Part shown: positions 19,112 through 28,600 of the stretch, one piece after another
How the letters are laid out: the number at the start of each line of letters is the position of its first letter
Position numbering within the stretch: the first letter of the stretch is position 1
Origin: Bacteroidia bacterium
GTDB taxonomy: Bacteria; Bacteroidota; Bacteroidia; Cytophagales; Cyclobacteriaceae
NCBI GenBank assembly: GCA_030432655.1
Contig: JAUILA010000009.1
Coordinates: 116,537-180,536, forward strand
Length of the DNA stretch: 64,000 nucleotides
Direction of reading: 5' to 3'
The notes under the pieces: generated by a model
What the model was told of the DNA's origin: nothing
Seen by the model: only the letters and a program-made list of their open reading frames with translations
Databases searched by the model: none
Program-made: the position numbers and the translations under genes

Positions 19112-22100
19112 TTAAAAGTCGAATCCTAAGGTTACATGGAGGGTTGCCGAACCTGTCTCATAATCTTCAACCGGCCAGGCCACATCAAATTTTACATAGT
19201 ATCCCAGTAACGTGGTACGCAGACCGGCACCATAGCTGTACAGCCATGGATTTCTGAAATTCTTCAGCTGGATCACAAAATTGCTAAGTTCGCGTTGCGC
19301 CGGATTGCTCGGGATCACAACCGTGCTGATATTGTTATCGCTTTCAAACGGACTCGCCCCGGTCCATGCAGACCCGATGTCGAAGAACCCGATAAATTGC
19401 AGGTTCTTAAAGAAATTCGAAGCAATCGGACCATTCTGTATGGTGCGGATAAGAGGAATTCGCAATTCCGCGTTGAACAGCAGCGTATTTTCCCCAACCA
19501 GTGTCGCATAATCGAAACCACGGAGACTGGTGGCAAATTTCACAAACAGCAGGTCACTGTTGTTCCGCTCAATGGAGGGATCAAGCGGATTATTATTTCC
19601 TTCCTCATTGGTATCATTGACGATCCAGTTGTCCATCCCGCCTAGTAAGTATTGTTTCGGCGCATTACCAAAGAAGGATCCGTAATAACCACGTGTGGCC
19701 AGTATAATGTGCTTGTAGATTTTCTGATAGTGACGTACATCCACGTAGAAATTGCTGAACGTAATGTCCTTGCTGTTCAGGCCGGCGTAATGAGTGAAAC
19801 TTGCTTTTGCTCGTGTCCCTTCGATAAGGTTCATTCCATTGATCGTGGAATTATCATAAATGAGCTCAATATTTGCCCCGGCATAATGATCTGTCTGAGA
19901 ACCGGAGAATTCAGGTGGTGTACGTGGTACCGCCTCCAGGTCATTAAACGTAGTGAAGGTATAGAACGGTTTTATACTCAGACGTGTCCTGGGCGTAAAC
20001 GGATAGGCAACCCCGAAATTAATGGTGTTCTTGGCATATTTATGCAGGTTATTCCCCCGGTCCCAGTAAATGACATTCCGCTCAAATCCGAGACTGTAAT
20101 CAAGAATATATTTCAGGTACTGGTATTCTCCGTAAATATCACCGCTTCGCAGGTCAGTAGTCATCATTACTCCGCCCGTAAACCGGTGGTTTTCCAGCAT
20201 GTCGGCCATCTGGGTTTCCAGTTTCACCCCGAAATTACGGATCGGATCAATTACAAAAGTAGTAACCAGGTTATCCGCACTGAACCTTGGCTCATAGGGA
20301 TAAGGGCCTGACACATTACTCCCGGTCCTTCGAAGCCTGTACTGGGCCAGGAAATTATCAGCGGTGGTTGGCTGGTCATTCTCCCTGACATTTTCTTCAA
20401 ATTGATAATCATCTGTGTTGATCACATCCGGATCGGCCTCCTGTGCTTCCTCCGCCTGCTGCTCAGGTGCAGGTTCATTTTGTTCAATTATCGGCCGTTC
20501 GAGCGTAGGCAGGCTGTCTACCCGCACAGTATCCACATTTTGAACTTCTTCGCGATTCAGTTTTCTCCTGACTATGTCCTGTATTGTTTCACCGGTTTCC
20601 TGCTGCTGCATGCGTTTACGCTGGAATTCCCTTGCCTGGATCATCTGCTGTCGCCGGGTCTGAGGCGTGAAAATCTGGGCGTCGGTGTTAAAGGAAGAAT
20701 TATAATAGATACGCTGAGTCATCTCATCGGAAAGCACGAATGAAAGATCTGAGCCATTCTCATAGTAGTCATAGCTGAGAATGCTGGAAGCATAGTTAGT
20801 CAGCTGTGTATAAATACCCGTCTCTACATTGTATTTAAATAAATTTCTGATCCCCTTCTGATCACTTAAATACAGGAAGGTATTACGATCGACGGCATAT
20901 GGCATCACATCCTTGCTGACTGTATTGGTTATGCGGGTCAGCACATTAGTGGTGGTATCAAGGTCATAGGCAAACAGGTTGTAATTCTCCGAAATGACAT
21001 CCATCTGATTTTCTTCATCGACACGGAGAGAATCAGTCCTCCTGTTGGAACTGAATAAAATGGTGTTGGTCCCGGGAATAAAGACAGGATCGACGTCATC
21101 ATAAAGATCTTCTGTAAGCCGTTTCGTACGATCCCTCAGTGAACTCAGGAGGTAAAGATCATTTTTACCCTTGACCACCCCGCTGATCACAAATAATCGT
21201 CCATTGTCGGAGAATGACAGGCTGTTTACCTGTTCAAACCGGCCCAATCGTCTTGGCAGACGGTTTTTGGACTCAACATCAACCAGGGTAAAATTAACGA
21301 TACCCCCTTTGGTATGTATGACCCCCAATCGGGTAGTGTCCGCCCAGTCGATCAGGGGCATGGTGTAATCTATCTCCTGCTCAGCCACCTTGAATCCTCC
21401 GGACATGATCACTTCTTCTTTACCCGATTCCACCGTACGGACGATAACCTCATGTTTCCCATCATGGTTGAGTACATAGGCAAGCCGCGATCCGTCTGCA
21501 TTGAACCGTACCTGACCGAGTATGTCGTCTTTTTTGTTTTTTTCCACCAGTAATTCTTCTCCCGGAAGTGAATAACTGGAAAACACATCATTTCTGCTTT
21601 CCGTATAAAAATTGAGCCAGTCCTGCATAAGCTGGTCATAGCTGACTCCCAGGGTAATAGTCACACTCTTTTCCTCGTTCCGAATAATTCGGGTATAGTT
21701 GAGAATATTGGCAATGGCACCCCTGCCGTACTTTTCAGCGATAAAATTCCATACCGACTGGCCGGCCAGCAATGCATCATGACCCTGCAGCCGGTTCAGC
21801 TTCTTAGGCTTCTTCAGCTCCATCAGTTCACGGACGTAGTCGTCCATTTCAATGCTCCATCCCTTGGCTACGTAAAGGGCCGCACCGTCAATAAACCAGT
21901 CCGGCAGATTAAGCAGCACAGAACTCTGGAACATGTCCTTGAGGTTGCCGCCATACATCATTTCATTCACAATGGCGGCACTTACCTTGTACAACAGTTC
22001 TTCCTTCAGTTCCGACATGGAACCCGGGTTGGCAATTTCAATATATGGTTTGACGAATTTGGTTTCGCCGCCCGCAGACAATCCGTAGTCATTAAGCCCG

Positions 22101-22411
22101 ACATTGCTTTGCTGCAGGTCTTCCACCGAATTGTAAAGGAACACTTTTGTCTTTGAATAGGGCGGATAGCCTATGAGGTCCGTAATCCTCTCGAATTCAG
22201 ATTCCAGGTAATCAATAACCTCCCGGGCAATGGCGTCACTTCCCTGGTAGAAGTAGACATCAAAATTATCTGAATCCAGGTATCTCCAATCAAAATTCTC
22301 GTGCTGGATGCGGTTACGACCGTAACGCTCAGAGGAATTCTGAGCCTGAAGCACACTTGCTGACATCAGGAGCATGGTCACCCACACAATAAAAATTCTA
22401 TTTCTCTTCAT
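19112..22411 (-). CDS. Outer-membrane protein: peptidase-MA-like domain + TolB-like propeller + Omp85/BamA-type barrel
   Basis: A 1099-residue protein with a signal peptide (IFIVWVTMLLMSASVLQAQ). Residues ~30-275 form a peptidase-MA-like (gluzincin-like) domain: FDVYFYQGSDAIAREV, LPDWFIDGAALYVAKG, AGQSVWNFIAEKYG. The expected HExxH position reads NEMMYGG, so zinc catalysis should be lost. Residues ~285-590 look like PD40/TolB propeller blades (FNADGSRLAYVLNHDGKHEV, DPVFIPGTNTILFSSNRR). A charged linker rich in Gln/Glu (~600-700) leads to a C-terminal ~390-residue barrel with alternating strands, the Omp85-type motif LRGFDYATLVGENTLLFNAE and an end in Phe (TLHVTLGFDF). No POTRA repeats are apparent. 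It overlaps the upstream gene, a paralogue of its first domain, by 14 bp. Labels such as 'translocation protein TolB' cover only the middle. Confidence 0.85.
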   Translation of the reverse strand: MKRNRIFIVWVTMLLMSASVLQAQNSSERYGRNRIQHENFDWRYLDSDNFDVYFYQGSDAIAREVIDYLESEFERITDLIGYPPYSKTKVFLYNSVEDLQQSNVGLNDYGLSAGGETKFVKPYIEIANPGSMSELKEELLYKVSAAIVNEMMYGGNLKDMFQSSVLLNLPDWFIDGAALYVAKGWSIEMDDYVRELMELKKPKKLNRLQGHDALLAGQSVWNFIAEKYGRGAIANILNYTRIIRNEEKSVTITLGVSYDQLMQDWLNFYTESRNDVFSSYSLPGEELLVEKNKKDDILGQVRFNADGSRLAYVLNHDGKHEVIVRTVESGKEEVIMSGGFKVAEQEIDYTMPLIDWADTTRLGVIHTKGGIVNFTLVDVESKNRLPRRLGRFEQVNSLSFSDNGRLFVISGVVKGKNDLYLLSSLRDRTKRLTEDLYDDVDPVFIPGTNTILFSSNRRTDSLRVDEENQMDVISENYNLFAYDLDTTTNVLTRITNTVSKDVMPYAVDRNTFLYLSDQKGIRNLFKYNVETGIYTQLTNYASSILSYDYYENGSDLSFVLSDEMTQRIYYNSSFNTDAQIFTPQTRRQQMIQAREFQRKRMQQQETGETIQDIVRRKLNREEVQNVDTVRVDSLPTLERPIIEQNEPAPEQQAEEAQEADPDVINTDDYQFEENVRENDQPTTADNFLAQYRLRRTGSNVSGPYPYEPRFSADNLVTTFVIDPIRNFGVKLETQMADMLENHRFTGGVMMTTDLRSGDIYGEYQYLKYILDYSLGFERNVIYWDRGNNLHKYAKNTINFGVAYPFTPRTRLSIKPFYTFTTFNDLEAVPRTPPEFSGSQTDHYAGANIELIYDNSTINGMNLIEGTRAKASFTHYAGLNSKDITFSNFYVDVRHYQKIYKHIILATRGYYGSFFGNAPKQYLLGGMDNWIVNDTNEEGNNNPLDPSIERNNSDLLFVKFATSLRGFDYATLVGENTLLFNAELRIPLIRTIQNGPIASNFFKNLQFIGFFDIGSAWTGASPFESDNNISTVVIPSNPAQRELSNFVIQLKNFRNPWLYSYGAGLRTTLLGYYVKFDVAWPVEDYETGSATLHVTLGFDF

Positions 22412-23144
22412 TTACTTCATTCGCGTTATCTGCATAGAAATTTTTCCAGTCCTGCAGAACCATATCATACGTTAAACCAACACTCACCTCTATTGCCTTT
22501 TCCCTGTCCCGAATAATGCGAAGGTAATTCATGCTACTGGACATATAACCCGGCCCGTAAGCTTCCTGCATGAAATTCCAAATGGATTGTCCCGCATAAA
22601 CAGCCTCCTCGCCTTTCAGCTTATCCAGCCATTTTCTGTCCATTCTTTCAATATTCTCCTGCATAAACTCCTCCATCTCCTCATTGCTGCCTGATGCAAT
22701 ATATTTTGCGGCACCATTGATAAACCATTCCGGTAATCTAAGCTTTTTCCCATCGAACAGCTTTTCGATGGAATTACCAAACATCATCTCATGCAGTAGA
22801 AACCTTGAATACTGATAAACCAATTCTTCCCGTAAATTCTGATCTAAAGGCTCTTTACCTACTGTAATTCCGGAGACGTCCGCCGGCGCAGGATTATCCG
22901 TATCAGCTATACGGATTTCTGTCAGCGAAACCGGAACATAACCGATCATTTTAGTGATCCGCTCATATTCTCCCTCCATGAAATCTATGGTTTCAGAGGC
23001 AAGTGAGGCATCCGCCTGCTCGTAATAAACGGTAAAGTGTTCCGATTCTCCTCGCACCATCTCATCCGTTTCCTGGGCGAAACCTGAAAATGAAATGGTC
23101 AGTGCGATCAGGACCGGCAGTACTTTATTAAGTTTTTTCTCCAT
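22398..23144 (-). CDS. Stand-alone peptidase-MA-like protein, paralogue of the downstream N-terminal domain
   Basis: A 248-residue exported protein with a signal peptide (VLPVLIALTISFSGFAQ). After it, the whole chain aligns with residues ~45-275 of the next gene: EYERITKMIGYVP versus EFERITDLIGYPP, LPEWFINGAAKYIASG versus LPDWFIDGAALYVAKG, YAGQSIWNFMQEAYGPG versus LAGQSVWNFIAEKYGRG, IIRDREKAIEVSVG versus IIRNEEKSVTITLG. The zinc-site position reads HEMMFGN: the first His and Glu of HExxH remain, the second His is lost. It is therefore probably a non-catalytic binding domain. Overlaps the next gene by 14 bp, strongly suggesting translational coupling. Likely role, by inference: periplasmic partner of the barrel protein. 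Confidence 0.8.
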   Translation of the reverse strand: MEKKLNKVLPVLIALTISFSGFAQETDEMVRGESEHFTVYYEQADASLASETIDFMEGEYERITKMIGYVPVSLTEIRIADTDNPAPADVSGITVGKEPLDQNLREELVYQYSRFLLHEMMFGNSIEKLFDGKKLRLPEWFINGAAKYIASGSNEEMEEFMQENIERMDRKWLDKLKGEEAVYAGQSIWNFMQEAYGPGYMSSSMNYLRIIRDREKAIEVSVGLTYDMVLQDWKNFYADNANEVNEEK

Positions 23145-23163
23145 TGGAACTAGTACAAGGCTT

Positions 23164-24219
23164 CTAATATAACGAAAAATACCGACTAATATTCACATCC
23201 CCGAGCAGTGGTTTTTCTTCATGGAAATGACCGGCAAGATGCTTTCCGAACCACGGGGACAGGGTAACCCCTTTGGTACCTAACCCATTAAACAGGCCAA
23301 TGGTTCTGTGCTCAGGATGCCATCCGGCGATGGGCCTCCGGTCTGCTGTTGCCGGTCGCACCCCCGCGTAATGGCGCAGTACCTCAGGACGGTTGTCCAG
23401 CAATTGCTCCAGTTTTTCCAGAATCTGTGCCCGCCCCTTGTCAGACGGCAGCCAGTCCGGATGGTGGTTGTCATAGGTACTGCCTGTGCGAAAAACCTCC
23501 TTCCTGATCTCCAGAACAAAAACTCCCCGGTTGATGATCGCCGGAAAAGTGGTATCCATAGTAACTTCCAGAAGCTCCCCTTTTACAGGACGAAACGGCA
23601 ACCAGTCAAAAAAAGTATTCGCGGCGCCAAATGTTCCTTCGCAAAAAATGACTTTTTTAGCGCGGATTTCACCGTATTGAGCCTCTTCTGAAGTCAATTC
23701 AAGTTTTTCCGGCCTGAATGTTTCCTTAATAAAAGTGTCTTGCTGCCGGAAATAATCCTGCATCGCATCCAGATAGGCGGGAATATTTAAAAACCCGCTC
23801 TGCTTAAGCAACACGCCGCCGAATGGATCCTGTACCCCGGCAATATTTTTCTTCTGGTAAACGTCTTCCACAAATGAGGCAAATTCAGGAGACGCACTTT
23901 TGCCCATCCATTCATTCTGCTCCTCGACCGAAATGAACGGCCGGTATATGGGGCGCTCATGAAGAAATTCCTTTCCTGTAAGCTTTTCCATCCGTTTGTA
24001 ATAGTCAACCAGGTAAGGAAACAAAAGGTCAGCCATCCAGGTTTTCACCATTTTTCGGCCTGTTACCGGATTGTAGAGTCCGGCCGCAACCCGTGAACTG
24101 CTTTGGTCCCTTCCGTCGTCCATGACCGCGACCGATGCCCCGAGATCCTGCAAGTGCACGGCCAGCGATGTCCCGGCCAGGCCCTGTCCGATCAGCAAAT
24201 ATTCAAAAGCTTTCCGCAT
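23164..24219 (-). CDS. FAD-dependent oxidoreductase, DAO/MnmC(o)-ThiO-like
   Basis: A 351-residue flavoprotein. The dinucleotide-binding fold is at the very start (YLLIGQGLAGTSLAVHL, GxGxxG), and the C-terminal GVRPATADRRPIAGWHP with GLGTKGVTLSPWFG is the closing FAD motif of D-amino-acid-oxidase-type enzymes (glycine oxidase, MnmC oxidase domain). VAAGLYNPVTGRKMVKTW after the first fold is characteristic of the Bacteroidota group. The reaction should be oxidation of a secondary or primary amine; substrate unknown. Because mnmD in this genome is a separate gene, this could be the missing partner that removes the carboxymethyl group from cmnm5s2U, but that is inference. It heads the minus-strand operon to yicC, 19 bp before the peptidase-MA-like gene. 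Confidence 0.85.
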   Translation of the reverse strand: MRKAFEYLLIGQGLAGTSLAVHLQDLGASVAVMDDGRDQSSSRVAAGLYNPVTGRKMVKTWMADLLFPYLVDYYKRMEKLTGKEFLHERPIYRPFISVEEQNEWMGKSASPEFASFVEDVYQKKNIAGVQDPFGGVLLKQSGFLNIPAYLDAMQDYFRQQDTFIKETFRPEKLELTSEEAQYGEIRAKKVIFCEGTFGAANTFFDWLPFRPVKGELLEVTMDTTFPAIINRGVFVLEIRKEVFRTGSTYDNHHPDWLPSDKGRAQILEKLEQLLDNRPEVLRHYAGVRPATADRRPIAGWHPEHRTIGLFNGLGTKGVTLSPWFGKHLAGHFHEEKPLLGDVNISRYFSLY

Positions 24220-24288
24220 GAAGTTGGCTACTTTCTATTGTATTCTCTTTAATTTAGTCACTACTGCAAACAAGAGCTAAATTGAGGA

Positions 24289-24936
24289 ATGATACAGGTA
24301 AAATCATTTGTTTTTAATCCATTTATGGAAAACACTTACGTCCTGTATGATGAGACTGGAGAATGTGTCATTATCGATCCGGGGTGTTACGAGGAATACG
24401 AGGAGGAAATGCTGGACGAATACATCAGCAGCAATAACCTGAAGGTTACAGCACTGATCAACACCCACGGACATATCGACCATGTTCTGGGTAATGACCA
24501 CGTCATCCGTAAATACAAGGTTCCGTTCCTGATGCATGAAACCGATCTGCCCGTGCTTCGGGCCGTACAGTCTTATGCGCCCAATTACGGTTTTCAACAT
24601 TATTCTCCCGCGGAACCATCAGGCTTCCTGAAAGAAGGAGACAAGGTCACTTTTGGCAACTCAACCTTTGAAGTGCTGTTTCTTCCAGGCCATGCCCCGG
24701 GTCACATCGGGCTGCTGAACCGTGAGGAGCAGATTCTGGTCAGCGGGGATGTACTCTTCCGTGAAAGTGTAGGACGTACTGACCTTCCCGGCGGTGATCA
24801 CTCTACCCTGATTGAAAGCATCCATGAAAAGCTCTTTGTCCTGCCAGATGATATCACGGTCTATTGCGGACACGGACCCGAAACCAGTATCGGCCATGAA
24901 AAACAGTATAATCCCTTTTGTGCCATAGCCGAATAA
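24289..24936 (+). CDS. MBL-fold metallohydrolase (glyoxalase II-like)
   Basis: A 215-residue metallo-beta-lactamase-fold hydrolase. The zinc motif THGHIDHV (HxHxDH) is near residues 62-69, with later ligands in LPGHAPGHIG, SGDVLF and GHGPETSIGHE. The start IQVKSFVFNPFMENTYVLYD is typical of the group annotated as hydroxyacylglutathione hydrolase-like. True glyoxalase II has a longer C-terminal helical domain (~250-260 residues), which is absent, so a general thioesterase-like role is more careful. It is 3 bp upstream of pssA and probably co-transcribed. Confidence 0.92.
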   Translation: MIQVKSFVFNPFMENTYVLYDETGECVIIDPGCYEEYEEEMLDEYISSNNLKVTALINTHGHIDHVLGNDHVIRKYKVPFLMHETDLPVLRAVQSYAPNYGFQHYSPAEPSGFLKEGDKVTFGNSTFEVLFLPGHAPGHIGLLNREEQILVSGDVLFRESVGRTDLPGGDHSTLIESIHEKLFVLPDDITVYCGHGPETSIGHEKQYNPFCAIAE

Positions 24937-24939
24937 TGC

Positions 24940-25626
24940 ATGATTCGTAAGCATATCCCAAATCTACTTACCTGCGCAAACCTGGTATGCGGCTGTGTGG
25001 GCATTTTCTTTGTCTTTTCAGGGGACCTTCTCATGGCTACCTACCTCATATGGACCGCGATGATTTTCGATTTCCTGGATGGTTTTTCGGCACGTATGCT
25101 GAAAGTGAGCTCACCGATTGGTAAGGAACTTGATTCCCTGGCCGATATGGTGACATTTGGGGTTCTGCCGGCATTCATGATGTTCAGCCTGATCAGGGAA
25201 GGCATGACCGGATATTCATGGCTGGCATTTGCCGCACTGGCCGTTGCGGTCTTCTCGGCGCTGCGCCTGGCTAATTTCAATGTGGATACACGCCAGAGTG
25301 ATCAGTTCATCGGCCTGCCCACCCCTGCTAATGCCCTTTTCCTGAGCAGCCTGCCCTTCCTCGAAGGAAGCACCCTGGACTGGGTGCTGAATCCATGGCC
25401 CCTGCTGGTGATAAGCCTGGTCTTTGCCCTGCTCCTGGTAGCGCCTCTCCCGCTGTTTTCTCTTAAATTCAGCAATTTTCGCTATTCGGAAAACCGGATT
25501 AGAATCAATTTTCTCCTCATCAGCCTTCTTTGTCTGCTGTTCTTCAGACTTGCCGGCATCCCACTCATTATCGTGGTTTACTTGGCCATGTCAGCCGGTT
25601 ACCATATTTTCGGGAAAAGCAATTAA
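24940..25626 (+). CDS. pssA: CDP-diacylglycerol--serine O-phosphatidyltransferase PssA
   Basis: A 228-residue integral membrane enzyme making phosphatidylserine from CDP-diacylglycerol and serine, the precursor of phosphatidylethanolamine. The CDP-alcohol phosphotransferase signature is complete: D47-G48, A51-R52, G61, D65 and D69 (DG-x2-AR-x8-G-x3-D-x3-D). About six to seven hydrophobic segments follow. The KHIPNLLTCANLVCG start and the type II (membrane) family length fit. A phosphatidylserine decarboxylase gene is not in the window. Confidence 0.95.
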   Translation: MIRKHIPNLLTCANLVCGCVGIFFVFSGDLLMATYLIWTAMIFDFLDGFSARMLKVSSPIGKELDSLADMVTFGVLPAFMMFSLIREGMTGYSWLAFAALAVAVFSALRLANFNVDTRQSDQFIGLPTPANALFLSSLPFLEGSTLDWVLNPWPLLVISLVFALLLVAPLPLFSLKFSNFRYSENRIRINFLLISLLCLLFFRLAGIPLIIVVYLAMSAGYHIFGKSN

Positions 25627-25686
25627 ATTCAATGGATAGCGTTTCCTTTTATTAAAGGTGATTTTCCGGAATTCATTTTTTAAGGC

Positions 25687-28600
25687 GTGAAACAATTTTT
25701 AACCCTTTTCTGCACACTTTTGCTGCACTTGTCTTACGGGCAATCCTCCCTGCTCTCGGAAGGGGAATGGGTTAGGTTTGTAATCCCGGAGAATGGCATG
25801 TACCGGTTGCGGGGCAGTGATCTCCAGGCTGCCGGCTTGTCCTTAACCAATCTTAACCCCGATCATCTGCATGCGGCTGCATTTCCGGGCGGCCCCCTGC
25901 CTCAGACACTGGGGCCTGGTCGACCGCCTGCTTTACAGGAGATGGCCATTATGGTCGTTGACGGGGATGACGGCCGGTTTGATGCCCAGGATTACCTGGT
26001 GTTCTACGCGGAAGGTGCCCATGGGCTCAGGGAAACTTCGGGCGGACCGGAATTCAATTATAATCCGTATGCCTCCGTCAATTATGTTTTTATCGGCATC
26101 CGGGGCGAACCCGGGCTGCGCGTCGAACCGGCCGCGGCGATGTCCGTCGAAACCCCGGTGATCAATACCTTTCGCGATGTGAAATTTTACAAGGACCCGG
26201 CCATTAACCTGTTGTCATCAGGCAGGACCTGGTATGGAGATGTTATCCGAAGTGGTAATTCGCAATCGGTTACTTTCAATTTTCCGGATCCGGATCCGGA
26301 CGGAGAAATCATTATTACCAGTGCAGTAATGGCCCAGTCATTTACCCAGGCGGGCTTTACTGTATCCTGGAACGGCAACAACCTGGGCGAACAAACCATT
26401 ACGGCAGTTCCGGATTTCAAAGACCCGCCAAGCAATAATCCGTTTGAATTCAGTGTCAAGGGCAGGGAAAACATCAGCACATTTACTACCACCCAGGATG
26501 GAAATGGTACCGGTACAGTGCGGCTGGACTATGAAGGAGGGGGAAGCACTACGTCTGACGGATATATAAATTACCTTCTGGCTGAAGCGGACAGGCAGAT
26601 CAGCATATCCGGCAATTCGCTGCTGTTTAACGGACATCAGACCGGCCGTTATGAGCTAACTTATTCGGGTGAAGCTCCCCTTCTCTGGGACATATCTGAT
26701 TTTTACGGCCCTCAGGAGATCAATACGGAAATCACCGACACCCGGATCAGGTTTGGCGAAACACGACCGGGCAATCATTATTATGCAGCCTTTTACCCGG
26801 CAAGCCTGCCGGTTCCGGCCCAGGACCGCGCTGTGCCTAATCAGGATCTGCCCGGGAGCATGGCCTCCGGCCTTTTGATCATTACACATCCCGATTTTCT
26901 TGACGCCGCAATGAAACTGGCGGCACACCGCGCTTCTTTTGACAACCTCTCAGTAACCGTAGCCACCACCGAAGAGATTTATAATGAATATGCCGGAGGA
27001 CGGCAGGATGTCTCGGCTCTAAGGAATTTTGCTCGTGAATTATTCCTTAAAGGCGAATTGGAGAATGTATTACTTTTCGGAAAAGGCACGTACGACTACC
27101 TCGGCCTGCTGAATGTAACCGCCAATTTTGTGCCGGTCTACCAGTCCCGAAACTCACTTGAACCCCTTTCTTCCTACGCATCAGATGATTTTTACGGATT
27201 CCTGGAAGAAGGCGAAGGCGCCTGGGAAGAAACTGCCGGTGGCAATCATACCCTGGAAACAGGCGTGGGCCGGTTGCCTGTTACTACCCTGCAACAAGCC
27301 ATGCAGGTAGTGGATAAGATCATGCATTATGACCTGGGAGAGGAAACAGCGGGAGAATGGCGGAGTCGTCTCGCATTTGTCGCCGATGACGAGGACTTTA
27401 ACCTGCACCACCGGCAGGCCGAACGGCTGGCGGATTATGCGGATACCACCTATCGGTCATTCCGGACCAGAAAGATATACCTGGGAGCTTTTAAGCAGGA
27501 GTCCGGCGCCGGCGGACAGCGAATACCTGAAGCTAACAAGGCGATCGACGACCTGATCTGGCAGGGCTCACTGGTTTTAAACTATACCGGACACGGCGGT
27601 GAGGACGGCTGGGCCCAGGAGCGTGTCCTTACCCGGCAAATGATTCGGGAATGGCAGAACAGGGACAAACTGCCACTGTTCGTGACAGCTACCTGTGAAT
27701 TCGGACGTCATGATAACCCCCGGGAAGTGTCGGGAGGCGAACTGGTGATCACCGAGCCCGGAGGAGGTGGAATCGCCCTTCTGAGTACCGGACGCCCGGT
27801 ATTCTCCAGCTCCAATTTTTCCGTAAACAGAGCCTTCTATGAATCGGTGTTTGTACCAGAAGACGGACGAGCCCCTACATTCGGATCAATTTTCCGGAGG
27901 ACAAAAAACCAGAGCGTTGATGACGCGATCGATGTGGACCGGGTAGGAAACAGAAACTTCACACTTTTGGGAGACCCGTCCCAGCGCATTGCCCTTCCGG
28001 AGCAACGTATCCGGATTTCTTCCATTAGCGATGAAACAGGGGCGACTGACACCCTGAAAAGCGGGGCAAGGATCCGGATGGAGGCCGAAGTACTTACCAG
28101 CGGGGGAATCCGTGACGAAAACTGGTCCGGGACTGCCGATATCCTGGTAACCGACAAACCAATAACCCGTCAGACTATTGCCGATCCGGCATTCAACTAC
28201 CGGACACGCGAGAATATCATTTTCAAGGGAGAAGCGTCGGTCAGCAATGGCCTGGGTGTATTCGAATTCATTGTACCCAGAAATATTTCACAAAAACCCG
28301 GTACGGGAAGAATACAGCTATTTGCGGTCTCAGATCAGCAAAACGCCCTGGGCAGCGTTGATTCCGTATTTGTCGGTGGCACTTCAGAAGTTGCCAATAC
28401 CGATGACAATGGACCGGAAATCATGGTGTATTTTGGGGACAGCACCAATGCCTCCCGAACAGACGTAAACGACAACACACTTCTTTTCATACGACTTCAG
28501 GATGAATCCGGCATTAATGTAAGTGGTTTTGGCATCGGGAATAACCTGACCGCGACGGTTGATGATAACACCTATGTGCTCAATGAGTACTTTACGGCGG

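Noticed and set aside
19652..20311. 219-codon plus-strand open frame
   Set aside because: Antisense to the barrel of the Omp85-like gene, which is clearly coding.
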